A DNA stretch of 64,000 nucleotides. It comes from Dermacentor variabilis. Taxonomy: Eukaryota > Arthropoda > Arachnida > Ixodida > Ixodidae. Positions 53,656-64,000 of the stretch are shown here, in pieces. A program made the translations under genes and the position numbers. Every line of letters begins with the position of its first letter. The stretch's first letter is position 1. Under the pieces are notes generated by a model. It saw only the letters and a list, made by a program, of their open reading frames with translations, was not told the origin of the DNA and did no database searches. The stretch is from contig NC_134571.1 in the NCBI RefSeq assembly GCF_050947875.1, forward strand, positions 224,760,024-224,824,023, written 5' to 3'.

Positions 53656-55041
53656 GAGTACACCTGCGTTGTACTCATGCACCAACAAGGGCTTTTTTAT
53701 GTTCCTCTCACTCCATTTGTTACCCACTATTGCACGTCTCTTTGCAGGGACATGTTCATTGGCTGTGTGAATGGTGCTCATTAGACTTACAGCCCGATGG
53801 TCCTTCCTCTGAACAAACAAGACGTCCCCTGACCCAACGAATATCTCCATGTTGAGCTTCCTTTCCCATTTTGATTCTTTCAGATTGCCAGGGAAGCCCC
53901 GACTATCTTTTCTCTTTGTTCCACATGCCAGCGTTTAGCATTGAAGGAGGTGTTCGAAAAGGCGCTTCGAAGTATAAAAATTGTCCATGTAAATTTTGTA
54001 CCCTTGTTCTAAATATTTATCACAAAGTTTACCGACTGCATTAAAAACCAATCCATGCTGTCCTGGTGTCTGCCGTTTGCCTGTGTAAATGAAGAACTGC
54101 AATGTGTGTCCAGTTTCCAACTCGGCTAAAACCCACAATTTGTAACCACACTTTGTCATCTTGTCACGAATATATTGCCCGATTCCCGAGCGTGCTTTAG
54201 ATTTCACCATATTTTATTCACTGCAATGGCTTCCTGTGGCTGAAAAAGCGGGCCGACGCCTCGTTGATCTGTCGAAGTAGCACCCGTACCTTCTGCAGTT
54301 TGCCAGCTGAAGCAACACTATCATCCTCAGGGTCCAAGACATGCAAGAAGGCAAGAGAGGACAAGAAACGCTTCCAGCTCATGATCTTCCCTGGGAGTAG
54401 ACCACCGTAGATTGTTCCGGTGTTCCAATACAAATGGAGCCGAGGTAGTTGCACGATGCCCATGTAAATCAACATTGCAGAGAAACGCAACATCTCAGGG
54501 GGCGTGACCTCTAGCCAAGGGCCATCTGGCTGAGCATAGCTGGGCTTCTCAAGAATCTTCATGCACACGTACTTGTTGATGTGCGCACAGAAAGTGGCAA
54601 TCATGTAAGTGGTAAAAAAGCATAATGAACATGTCCAGTGCACTGAAAAACCTCAGCATCTCACTCCGGTGCATGACGTCCAAGTGTACGCCAGGTGCAC
54701 GTTTGGGTGAGAACTTGACTCTGCACGGTGTGTTTAGCAAAATATCTCCTCCACATGTAGTTGACACCCTAAAAGAAAGATGTAAACAGGTGTAGTCACA
54801 TACAAAACGTGCACACCATAAACAACATCGACATCCTAAACTATGCTTACCTTGCCACACAAAAGTTGGAACGTCCGGGCTGCGTAGATGAGTCATCACT
54901 GTCGAAGTCGAAATCAGATGAGCCAATGTCTTCTACAGATTCCTCACTACTGCTCACATCAAGATTATCAGCATCAGAAGCAGCAGAATCACTTTGAAAA
55001 AACTTATTCTTCAGCGGTGCGTGACATGTTTTCGGTGGCAT
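53655..55041 (-). pseudogene. piggyBac transposase with one intron, broken
   Basis: Minus strand; the start at 55041 (MPPKTCHAPLK) leads a Ser/Asp-rich N-terminus. An 82-nt intron (54850-54769) has a GTAAGC donor and a pyrimidine-rich TTTCTTTTAG acceptor, and splicing it keeps the frame into PCRVKFSPKRAPGVHLD. Further on: EMLRFSAMLIYMGIVQLPRL, KIMSWKRFLSSLAFLHV, MVKSKARSGIGQYIRDKMTK, and KIYMDNFYTSKRLFEHL with the second catalytic Asp. The first catalytic Asp, expected just before MVKSKARSG, is not seen: that codon region carries a shift and reads 'AVNKIW' then stop. It resembles PGBD4-type proteins. The C-terminus after NKWSERNIKKPLLVHEYNAG is cut by the SINE, and frameshifts lie near 54640 and 53935. 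Confidence 0.85.
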
Positions 55042-55265
55042 GTTGCGAAAACTCCATGCTATCTCCTCTGCTGCTTTTTTTTCCCCACAGGAGCCCTTGC
55101 GCCGGGGCGCAAAAAAAAAAAAAAAAAATAATTCGCAGTAGTTCTTCTACTACTGGCCAGATAGTGTTAGGTGTCTGTAAGAGTGGAGTTTTATTTTTGG
55201 CGAGGCATTAAAAACCATCGATCCATAGTGATCGATGCTCTATGGTGTGGTAAGGAAAGAGTTAA

Positions 55266-55297
55266 ATCATGCAGTGTTGCTATCTGCACCTGCCAGG
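55266..55297 (+). pseudogene. L1A LINE copy D, continuation after piggyBac
   Basis: Reading across the excised piggyBac, the RT continues KSCSVAICTCQ, matching CASNLPTCERQ of copy F directly after the active site. Similarity then stops where another LINE 5' region starts (55298). Confidence 0.6.
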
Positions 55298-55609
55298 TCC
55301 TCCCCGCACGGCCACCTTGAGTTTCAAGGTGGTGGTGGTGGTGTCACCACGGACCCCAAGCTCCCACACCAGAGATGTAATTCACACTAGGGCGACAGGT
55401 TGAAAGGTGGCGGGTTAGAAAACGCAAACGGTGGCAGTCGGGGCCTTAGTCGAGCCTTGGCCGACAGATCCTCTGCCTGCCTGCCAGGCAGGGGGTTTCG
55501 GAACCTTGCCGAGTGTGGGAGAGTGAACTTCAAGCCGCCTATGTTACGAAAACCTTAAACTTGAACATATTGTATGGGTCATTCACTTAAACTAAAAAAA
55601 AAAAATTAT

Positions 55610-56395
55610 CAGCCCCTGCAGATGGGTTGCACTGAAGAGTTTCGCAAGGAAAAGGACCCAGAGTACTTTAGGAAATTTCTAGTCATTCACTCAACTCATG
55701 ATCTAGTGCCATTCACCACGAAATCTTTGTCAGCACAATGCATTGAGAGTGCTGTTGGCCACGAGTACAAGCAAAGCCAGGAAACTGACATCAGGGAACA
55801 TGCTCATTGAATTCCACACAAAGAAACAAAGCAAATATCTCCAGTAGCTGAATGCAATCGATGACCAGAGAGTGGCAGTGACACTGTACTGCAGCCTAAA
55901 CAGCGTCCAAGGTGTCATCTCAGAGAGAGATTTGTTAAACGAGAAAGATAGATATTCTGGATGCCCAGCGTGAACAAGTGATCGCTGCAGTTCAGCGCAT
56001 AACAATGAGAAAGGCAAGCAAAGAAATAAGCTTAGAACAACAGAAAGCTGAGCTAGTTGGTAAGGATTCATTATGCAAAAAAGGTGAGGCTACTCTGGTG
56101 TCCTGTCTGCACGCCTCACCTTTTTTGCATAACAAAGAAATAAACACCCAGCGCTTAGTCCTCACCTTTAACCGTACGTGTCTGCCTGAGAGAGTCACTG
56201 TAGACTTTCGCAGTTATCCAGTCAAACCATACATAACCCAATAAGATGCTCACAGTCTTGCCATGGGAAACACACATCTGCAAAGTGCAGTGAACATGAA
56301 CACAACTTGTACAACTGTGCAAACACCTCCACAAAGTGTCCTAACTGCAGTGGTTCACATGCTCCTTATTCTTTATCGTGTGCAACTTTCAAAAA
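55610..56395 (+). pseudogene. L1A copy E gag, frameshifted
   Basis: Fragments in order: EEFRKEKDPEYFRKFLVIHS, PFTTKSLSAQCIESAVGHEY, then in another frame NMLIEFHTKKQSKYLQ, DQRVAVTLYCSLNSVQGVIS, ITMRKASKEI, then the 103-bp insertion, NTQRLVLTFNRTCLPERV, and a Cys/His-rich stretch TSAKCSEHEHNLYNC plus STKCPNCSGSHAPYSLSC. Three or more frame changes. Confidence 0.75.
56030..56132 (+). mobile_element. 103-bp hairpin insertion with 11-bp duplication
   Basis: Duplicated CAAAGAAATAA (56019-56029 and 56133-56143) flanks it. Inside are perfect 18-bp arms TTATGCAAAAAAGGTGAG (56071-56088) and CTCACCTTTTTTGCATAA (56115-56132) around a 26-nt loop; the right arm is the exact end of the insertion. An 11-bp duplication suggests LINE-type retroposition of a structured short RNA. 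The source is unknown. Confidence 0.75.
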
Positions 56396-56399
56396 ATAA

Positions 56400-57110
56400 A
56401 ACTGTGATCCAGCTAAACGTTCACGAAAATATGTTTTCCTGAAATGTGTAAAAGACATGCACACTTCTTAGGCACGAACTACACCATTGCAGCTTGCTAG
56501 GGAGGTGGCGCGGCATCTGGTTTCGACAAGATGTCAATACAGCGTTGCTGATCCGAGCCTGTCCCCCGGATGCCCATGAGCAGCCAGCAGCTGCTCTGAA
56601 CAAATGTGCCACTGCTTGGAACTTCGAAAGTCTCACAGAACTTGTTCCGGAAGGATCAACCACTTTGTCCTCCGGCTTCCAACTCGTACAGTATTCCGTC
56701 CAAGCCCATGGAGATGGGCTCACTTGCCTCTGGGGAACAGTCACTGCCAATTTCCAAGACCTCTCGTACAAAGGCGAGGCCAAGATCACCTAGCCTAACT
56801 TCCAAACTAACTGGTTGAGAAGGAGTCATTCTCCTCTGACAAGCCTGCCAGTGTATGGTCGCCGCACTGCTGACCATATGCTGGCCCAGCCCAGGATTGG
56901 TCCACAAGCCCATATCCGGAAAACTTAAAGCAGGAACCGGTGGAGGCGCGGTTGCTGTACGTAGAAATGTCCAAGATCTTCCACCGCTGGCGACAACACT
57001 TCAAGATATAGCTCAATGACGTAGCCACGACACATCACCATCCTAACGAAGCCTAAAAGCAAAGAATACGCAGATAAAAGAAGACCTGATGACGCGACAT
57101 TCCAGCTGCA
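56400..57110. other. Sequence before Gypsy element 3, unassigned
   Basis: Both strands show medium-length frames with no domain that I can recognise. It may belong to the 5' part (gag) of the Gypsy element that follows. Confidence 0.35.
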
Positions 57111-57905
57111 GGTCAGCACGACACAGCCGTGATCCGACGCCAAGACCAAACTGCAACACAAGGCAAAAAACCACCGACCTCGGCATGCTTCTCAATGGAC
57201 ACACAGTTGCTGCCTTAGTGGATACAGAAGCCAGCTACTCCATCATGAGTGGACCCATTTCCGCACGGTTGAAGAAAGTTGAGACTGCTTGGGAAGGCCC
57301 TCAAATCTGGACAGCTGGAGGACACCTAATAACACCGCCGGAATCTGGACAGCAAGAATTACCGCTCATGACTAAACCTACCCTGCCACCTTCGTTCTCT
57401 TCCCACAATGTTCACGAGATGCAATTCTCGGCATGGACTTCCTGAACCAACATGGCGCAATCTTCGACCTGAAGTCAAAGTCGATAACGCTATCTGAAGA
57501 TCATGCAATAGTGCCGGAGAGCTCTCGTAGTTCCCATGCCTTGAGTGTGCTCGAAGATCACATGAGCATCCCGCCTCTCTCCAGCATTGTCATTTCCGTC
57601 GTCACCAAAACACCTGCAGACGTAAAAGGCATCATCAAGGGTGACCAATGTCTACTGCGCAACCATGAAATTTGCATCGCAAGAGGGATTGCTCGACTGC
57701 GTGGAAGAAAAGTGAAAGTGATGCTCACAAACTTCAGCCCAAGCACATCAACAAGGGCACAACGATCGCATGCATCAAGGAAATGGTGGAAACCAGCAAT
57801 GTGTTTGTCCTCTCGGATTATGCCACAGCTACCTCGACGACCTTAGTTCCTGAACCAGGCTTCGAAATAAATCCAAGCCTCCCCATGAGTAAGCAAAAGT
57901 AGCTT
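57110..57905 (+). pseudogene. Gypsy element 3: aspartic protease and start of RT region
   Basis: LVDTEASYSIMSGPIS carries the protease site as Asp-Thr-Glu, where Asp-Thr-Gly is expected. After a frameshift, ILGMDFLNQHGAIFDLKSK (the ILG-type second motif) is followed by pol linker text VISVVTKTPADVKGIIKGDQ. After another shift come NKGTTIACIKEMVETSNVFV and SLPMSKQK, ending at 57905. LTRs, RT and integrase are absent. It resembles the protease of Gypsy element 2 in wording (SIMS, KKVE). Confidence 0.75.
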
Positions 57906-57962
57906 GAAAGTCTTCTCTGATGATACAGACTGCTTTTCCACGTGATTGAGGATTCAACAAGC

Positions 57963-58960
57963 ACCCCGCAGGGGCGTCTGCGTCAGCAGGCGTTTGGTGT
58001 GTTGCGACACCACGTACCCGAGCACATGAGGGTTGGACTCTCCCACGTCTAACCGTGCGCGGCTTAGCCATGTCCGGAGAAAAGGGGATCCTGGGGGTTG
58101 AGCCAATGCCGGGTGTTTGGACCTTCGTTTGGACCCTCGGCGGCAGCAACACAACCCTTTGGCCTCGGCTTCACGTAGACGGCACCCCCGGACTGACCCA
58201 CCTGGGGGAATCGGTAGTTGCCTTTTCCTGTCTTTCTCTCCCTCCAACCTTCGTCTTTTTCTCACTTTCCATCTTTCTTGTCTTTTCCTAGCTTCCCTTT
58301 ACTTCGAAGTTTCCAGGCAGTAAGGGTTAACCTTGTGTGAATAGCCAACCTGGGTTATTTCATATTTGGTTATAGTGATGACGTACAGCTGGCGTTTCCA
58401 GGACCTGTTTTACAGCTCCTGTAGCGTCCCCTCGTAGGGCTCCATGGTGGGTGGCTGGTGTTATTGCCGAAAACTACATTTTTCTATGACAAGTTCCTTT
58501 CCTCCACTTCCTGATCGCCCTCAAAAAAGAGGGCGCACCGAAGATGTGTTCCAGTTCTTTGGACGTCAAATGCTGAACTTTCCGCGATATCATGTTATCC
58601 ACTCAGAAAAATCCGATAAGCAAGTACGAAATACCTCCCCTTTTCTAGTTTCTAAGTCCCTAACTGATGTCCTTGGTCCAGGCTACAAGGTATCAAGGAT
58701 GGCAAGTGGTGATCTCCTCTTAGAGCTGCATGATCAGAAACAATCTGAAAAATTGCCCAGTCTAGGGTCATTTGGGGATGTTCTATTGACAGTAACTCCG
58801 CACCGCACTCTGAACACCACCCGCGGCTCGGATGATGATTTGCTCCAGCTGACAGAGGCTGAGCTCTTGGAGGGCTTCAGTGAGCAGAATGTTGTCAATG
58901 TCAGAAGAATTAAGATAAGAAGGGATGGTAAAGAAATTCAAACGAAACACCTAATACTTG
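57963..58960 (+). mobile_element. L1A-family LINE copy C, 5' end and gag
   Basis: The 5' UTR starts CCCCGCAGGGGCGTCTGCG. Gag starts near 58486. The copy is cut at 58960 by the 5' end of copy F, in the same orientation. The rest, if present, lies beyond the window end. Gag reads FQFFGRQMLNFPRYHVIHSE, VSRMASGDLLLELHDQ and DDDLLQLTEAELLEGFSEQN, with one open frame from 58444 to the joint. Confidence 0.85.
58444..58960 (+). CDS. L1A copy C gag N-terminal part (truncated)
   Basis: RNA-binding ORF1 protein of the LINE. The likely start is ATG at 58486 (MTSSFPPLPDRPQ), as judged from the copy F start; the open frame extends to 58444. It runs without a break through VIHSEKSDKQVRNTSPFLVS, GDVLLTVTPHRTLNTTRG and VNVRRIKIRRDGKEIQTKHL, where copy F was inserted. 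The zinc knuckles have been separated off by that insertion. Confidence 0.75.
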
Positions 58961-59482
58961 CCCCGCAGGGGCGTCTGCGTCAGCAGGTGTTTGGTGTGTT
59001 GCGACACCACGTACCCGAGCACACGAGGGTTGGACCCTCCCGCGTGTAGCCGTGCGCGGCTTAGCCATGTCCGGGGAAAGGGGGATCCTGGGGGTTGAGC
59101 CGATGCCGGGTGTTTGGACCTTTAAGGCCCCCCGGCGGAGGCAACACACCTCTTTGGCCTCTGCTTCACGTAGACGGCACCCCCGGACTGACCCACCCGG
59201 GGGAAATCGGCAGTCGCCCTTTCCTATCTCTCTCACCTCAAATCTTCGTCTTTATCTCTCACTTTTTGACCTTTCCTGTCTTCTTCTTTCTTCCATTTAC
59301 TTCCTTTCTCCACGGCGGCAAGGGTTAACCTTGTGTGGCTATCCTACCTTGGGTACACCATATTTGGTTATAGCGACGGCGTACGGCTGGCGTCGTGCAG
59401 GCTTGTACACAAGATCTGCCGCGTCCCCTCGTTGGGCTCCGTGGTGGGCGGTCGGCGCTGTTGCCGAACATACTCATTTTCT

Positions 59483-60635
59483 ATGGCAGCACAAACCTCT
59501 GTCGTCTATGATCGACGTCTGAAAAGATGCCGCACCGAAGTACCATTCCATTTCTCCTTTCGGAGCAACGCTCCATCCTTCCCCAAGTTCTATGTAGTAC
59601 ACAGCGAAAGCAACATGCCAGTAAGAAAACTCTCACCATTCCTTGTAGCCAAATGCCTCAAAGAAAAAATCGGACCGACGTACAAAGCCTCCAAAATGTC
59701 TAGCGGGGACCTCCTCCTAGAACTGAATGATAAAGACCAAGCAGAGAAGCTCACTGACCTTACCGGTATTGGCGACGCCACAGTGACGATTTCACCACAT
59801 AGAACACTGAACACAAGCCGGGGAGTGATTTATGAAGAAGACTTTATTGGATTGAGCGATGAGGAACTCCTTGAGGGTTTCCAAGAACAAAATGTGACAA
59901 AAGTACAAAGAATAGTAATCCGCAGAAACAACCAAGAAATCCCCACCAAACATGTTATACTCACCTTTGGAACAAGCGAAATGCCTACTTCACTCGATGC
60001 AGGTTATGTTAAAGTCAATGTCAGAGCATATATCCCGAACCCTAGACGATGTTTTAAGTGCCAAAGGTTCGGACATGCTTCACATGCATGCCGAGGACAA
60101 ACAACTTGCGCTAAATGCAGCTCCAACGAGCTCCCTGCTCCCAGCTTATCACCCAGCTTATTCACGGTCCTGCCCTTGCTGGAAAAAAGAAAAAGAAGTC
60201 ATTGCTCTAACGGTAAAAGAAAAAATTTCGTTCTTTGAAGCCAGAAAGCGGCTATCATACCTTCCGCGAAGAAGTTACGCCGATGTGACGCAGTCGGGGG
60301 CAGCGTCACAGAGGCCTCCGGAGTCCTCCGAGCCCACGCGCAGTGGTGCTGCAGTGACTCCTCCCGCCCCCGTGATGGAAGCAGCCGACGCTGCTCCATC
60401 CTCTTCCAAGGCCCTGCAAACACCAGTCCCGCAGGGCCCTAAGATAAAGCGAACCCCAAGGCCCGAGGCACGTGTCTCGGCGCCCAACTCTCGGTCTTCC
60501 AGCGCTTCAGAAAGAGCGATGGAGATCGACACAAGAGCACCGGTGTCATTGACACCGAACGACAAGCGCTCTCTTGAGCGCGGTAAGAGGGACAAGATCC
60601 CAATAACCACGCAAAATAAGAAGGCGATAACCTGA
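59483..60635 (+). pseudogene. L1A copy F gag (ORF1), one deletion/frameshift
   Basis: Start ATG 59483 (MAAQTSVVYDRRLKRCRTEV), matching the copy C and E starts. The N-terminal gag fold includes KFYVVHSESNMPVRKLSPF, SKMSSGDLLLELNDKDQAEK, TVTISPHRTLNTSRG and EELLEGFQEQNV. First knuckle: RRCFKCQRFGHASHAC; second begins TTCAKCSSNE and is cut by a frameshift near 60125, with text between 'SNE' and 'YSRSCPCWKKEKEV' missing compared with copies E and B. The rest (to 60635) is in another frame: VKEKISFFEARKRLSYLPRR, a Ser/Pro-rich tail, and a Lys-rich end. Confidence 0.85.
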
Positions 60636-60740
60636 AGGTTATCGCTCCTTTGTATCACACTTCTTGAGACCTACGTCACCTAACATCTTTCCTATCTCCT
60701 ATTGAACTGTTAACGCCATTTTTTACCCTTCAATTCCATA

Positions 60741-63700
60741 ATGGCTTTTATTATTCACTGTAACTGTAGAGGTCTTTTACATAACTTAAATGACATTAAA
60801 GACCTGTTATTTAACTTCTCTCCTGTGGCCTTATGCTTACAGGAAACAAACCTAGGCGAAAAACACAAACATATCTTAAAAGGTTTCACTGTTGTACGGC
60901 GAGACCGTACTCAGATGAACCGGCTTTCGGGTGGAGTAGCCATTGTTGTGCAGGGCGGTATTGCAGCTAGAGAAGTTCCCATTACCAGTCACATAGAAGC
61001 CGTTGCTGTCACTATTATAACTCACAAAACCATCACCATTTGCTCGCTGTATATCCCACCCCACACCTATTTTACCACTAAAGACTTAGAAAATATAACA
61101 GGTCAATTACCGGAGCCATTTGTTTTAGTGGGGGATTTTAATGCTCACGGTACTCTTTGGGGCAGTATCAAAACTGACCAAAGAGGGCAAATGGTTGAGG
61201 GTTTTATTCTGTCAAATGATACCTGCCTTTTAAATTCAGGTGCACCGACATACTTTTCACCGACTTCCCGCACTTTTAGTTGTATAGATTTAGCTTTTTG
61301 CTCACCATCTCTTTTTAATGATCTTATATGGGAAACCCTCGACAAGTCTTATGGCAGTGATAACTTGCCCGCAATCATCAAATATTTATCATCACCTCCA
61401 ACCTTAGTCACTAGGCCACGCCAGTGGAAATTACAGCTCGCTGACTGGCCGCTTTTTATGGAAAACGCGAAACTGGAAGTTGTCTTTTCAGAAGAACAAA
61501 ACATTGACGAACTTAACAAAAAAATCACTCAGGTCATAATCTCTGCAGCAGAAAAAGCAATACCGCAGTCATCCGGTATTGTACACAAAAGGCTAACTCC
61601 CTGGTGGACTAACAAGTGTACCGAAGCCAGAAAGAAGCAAAATAAGGCCTGGGGAATCCTACATAGGTACCCCACTTATAGCAACCTTTTATATTTCAAA
61701 CAGGCCAAAGCGAAAGCACATTTTATTCAAAGAAATGCGGAGAAATTATCATGGCGAAAATACATAGGTTCAATCAATAGTACCGTCACATCAAAACGAA
61801 TGTGGGACCAGGTGAGGAAATTTAGAGGACAGTACTCATCATACACTATACCACTACTTACATGTCCAGGCACACAAACAACACTACAGGACCAGGCCAA
61901 CTTATTAGGTGAACACTTTTGCAACATTTCCAGCTCAGCACACTATTCAAATTCATTCTTAAAATATAAAGAATCGGCGGAGAAACAGAGACTGCCCACC
62001 ACCGGGGCTTCAAAGGAACCTTATAATAACGTCCTCACAATGCAAGAACTGAACAGGGTTCTCTCGACCGGTAAAAAAACAGCAACAGGTCTTGACCGTG
62101 TCCACTACACAATGTTGGCACACCTATCTCAAGCATCAGCAGAAACACTTCTTAAATTTTTCAACAAGATCTGGGAATCTGGAGTAATGCCTACAGACTG
62201 GAAAAATGCAGTAATAGTGCCTTTTTTGAAATCAGGTAAACCCGCAACGTCCCCAAGTAGCTACAGGCCCATTGCCTTAACAAGCTGTCTAGCCAAATCC
62301 TACGAAAGTATCATCAACATAAGGCTCACATTCATCCTTGAATCAAGGAACTTAATAGACGTGCACCAGTGCGGATACAAAAAGGGCTGCTCGACAACTG
62401 ACCACCTCGTACGACTAGAACATGAAATACGTAACGCGTTTCTACACAAACAACACTGTCTCACAGTATTTTTCGATCTGGAGAAAGCGTATGATACCAC
62501 GTGGAGGTATGGAATTTTAAGAGACCTGGCTGACTTGGGAGTCCGTGGCAGAATGCTAAACTGTCTATCTGATTTTATGGCAAATAGAACATTTCAGGTG
62601 CGTCTCGGCACAACACTTTCACGCACATTTACACAGGAAAATGAGGTTCCACAGGGTTGTATTCTGAGCACGACACTCTTCATAATCAAAATGAACTCTG
62701 TTAATAAGATCATACCATCCTCTGTGATGCACTCAATATATGTCGACGATTTGCAACTGGCTTGCTGCGCCTCAAATCTACCCACTTGCGAAAGACAACT
62801 ACAAATAACCATAAATAACCTTACACAATGGGCTGATAAAAATGGATTCCGGTTTTCAGCAGACAAAACTGTTACAGTTCTCTTCTCCCAGAAACGAGGG
62901 TTACACGTCAATCCAGTTCTCACATTGCATGGTACAACCTTGCCGGTCAAAGAAGACTACAAATTTTTAGGCGTAACGTTTGACAAAAAGCTGAACTTCC
63001 TGGCCCACATTAACACAACTAAAATTAAAGCAAATAAAGCATTAAATGTCCTCAAGGTGCTATCACACAAGCACTAGGGATCTGACCGAACTTGTCTACT
63101 ACGTATATACCGTTCCCTCGTACGTAGCATCCTCGACTACGGTAGTGTAGTTTATGGTGCAGCTAGGCAGTCATACATCAAGCCACTCGATCCAGTTCAT
63201 AATCTCGGCCTACGACTGGCAAGCGGTGCCTACAGAACATCGCCTGTCCAAAGTTTATATGTTGACTGCAATGAGCCGTCCTTACAGCAACGCAGAGCAC
63301 TGCTTACACTTTCCTATGTACTACGAGTTCGATCATCACCACAACATATATGCTACAACATCGTTACACAGTGCAAATCAAGGATACACTACACAAGCAA
63401 ACCGAACATGATTCGGCCACTAATCTTACGATACGAAGAATACTGTCAGGCTTATGATGTTCCTCACGAGGCCCTGCAGGTTGCTGAAAGGCCACCAAGA
63501 TTGCCACCATGGTACAACTTTTCACAGCTATGTGACTGGACACTAACACATCTAAAGAAAAAAGACATTCCACAAGAACACATAATACAAGAGTTTCGAG
63601 CTATACAAGAAAAATATAAACATTACACGGAATTTTACACCGATGGCTCCAAAACACAAGAATACGTAGGTGTCGGAATAATTGCGAAAAGTTGGCAAAA

Positions 63701-63998
63701 TAGCATTCGGATAAATAGTTTTTCTTCAGTGTTTACTGCCGAAGTTTTCGCAATATGGACGGCAGTTAAAAAAATTACCAGTGACAAGAAGACGAATACT
63801 ATCATATATACCGATTCGTTAAGCGCACTCAGAGCTCTAAACCTTAACTCCGCGTCCGAACCCCTACTTGGTGACATCCTAAACATGTTGGCTTATAACG
63901 AATACGGAAGAACCATACGATTCTGCTGGGTCCCAAGCCATGTCTGGATACCAGGGAATGAAGCTGCAGATAGATGCGCGTTCATGGCAGCACAATAA
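60741..63998 (+). pseudogene. L1A copy F ORF2: APE, RT, RNase H, one premature stop
   Basis: Start ATG 60741. APE (residues ~1-210): IHCNCRGLLHNL, CLQETNLGE, VLVGDFNAHGTLWGS, DLAFCSPSLF. RT (~430-760): SGKPATSPSSYRPIALTSC, QCGYKKGCSTTDHLVRLEH, VFFDLEKAYDTTWRYG (first Asp), EVPQGCILSTTLF, and SIYVDDLQLAC, the active site. RNase H (~960-1086): FYTDGSKTQEYVG, TAEVFAIWTAVKK, IIYTDSLSALRALN, and WVPSHVWIPGNEAAD (Trp where Gly is usual). Catalytic residues are kept. One TAG at 63075-63077, probably from TGG, interrupts the thumb/linker. The frame continues unbroken to TAA 63996-63998. That end may itself be early, since copy A carries a Cys-bearing tail after RNase H. Confidence 0.9.
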
Positions 63999-64000
63999 GG

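Larger units (their letters stand above)
53287..55261 (-). mobile_element. piggyBac-like DNA transposon, 1,975 bp
   Basis: Flanking TTAA (53283-53286 and 55262-55265) and inverted ends CTCTTTTCTTGCCGC and CTCTTTCCTTACCAC, agreeing at 12 of 15. The minus strand encodes a piggyBac transposase (55041 to about 53650), and a tRNA-headed SINE sits near its C-terminus. It is inserted in LINE copy D inside the RT active-site region. Confidence 0.85.
55298..56400 (+). mobile_element. L1A-related LINE copy E, 5' UTR and gag
   Basis: About 290 bp of 5' UTR-like sequence (hairpins CCACCTTGA-GTT-TCAAGGTGG near 55310 and a CTGCCTGCCTGCCAGGCAG run near 55482) precede gag. The 5' UTR differs from that of copies A, C and F, so this is a related subfamily. 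The element is lost after the zinc-knuckle region. Confidence 0.65.
58961..64000 (+). mobile_element. L1A-family LINE copy F, near-intact, runs off window
   Basis: 5' end CCCCGCAGGGGCGTCTGCG at 58961, a 5' UTR of about 520 bp, ORF1 59483-60635 (frameshifted), ORF2 60741-63998 (one in-frame stop). It is inserted in copy C gag, so it is younger than copy C. Its 3' end and duplication are outside the window. Confidence 0.9.

Overview
The window is a eukaryotic, almost wholly transposable-element-derived stretch. The organism is most likely a hard tick (Ixodida). Two SINEs at about 5.8-6.2 kb read like the tick tRNA-derived SINE Ruka, a second tRNA-headed SINE at 53.5 kb is of a type I associate with ticks, and the LINE, SCAN-like Gypsy and Penelope families fit a tick. 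No host gene was recognised. The species cannot be fixed from sequence alone.

Layout. (1) 359-13528 is one hAT DNA transposon of 13,170 bp, with 13-bp terminal inverted repeats and a perfect 8-bp target-site duplication (GCCTCTCC). Its BED-finger transposase (10481-12479) has one frameshift. Its long left arm holds degenerate repeat arrays and is itself invaded by a young RTE LINE (3724-5514), two Ruka-like SINEs and a TA-flanked MITE (8669-8933). (2) 13537-15985 is unassigned. (3) 15985-19060 holds two inverted Tc1-like copies, one with most of a broken transposase. (4) 19342-26468 is a 7.1-kb LINE copy (family 'L1A' here: CCHC gag, APE, RT, RNase H) with a near-perfect 15-bp duplication, carrying at least four nested insertions. 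(5) 27590-30295 holds two reverse-strand Penelope-like elements. (6) 30318-32340 is a second L1A copy cut by a probable solo LTR. (7) 32690-36660 is a Gypsy remnant with a SCAN-like gag and with integrase directly after protease, the Gmr1-type order. It contains a foldback TTAA MITE and a Penelope-type tail. (8) 36741-51645 is a nested set: a reverse-strand CR1 LINE is split in three by a complete 5.3-kb Gypsy (37274-42569) and by a probable solo LTR, and that LTR is split by a complete 5.5-kb I-type LINE (44429-49916). (9) 52090-64000 holds four more L1A copies. One is cut by an intron-bearing piggyBac (53287-55261) that carries its own SINE. The last copy (58961-64000) is nearly intact and runs off the window.

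How the parts relate: they do not form a pathway. They are independent selfish elements whose duplications give a relative order of insertion. Almost every coding region is broken. The least damaged are the RTE fragment, the hAT transposase and ORF2 of the last L1A copy. The last two could still be mobilised, or could be near their active relatives elsewhere in the genome.
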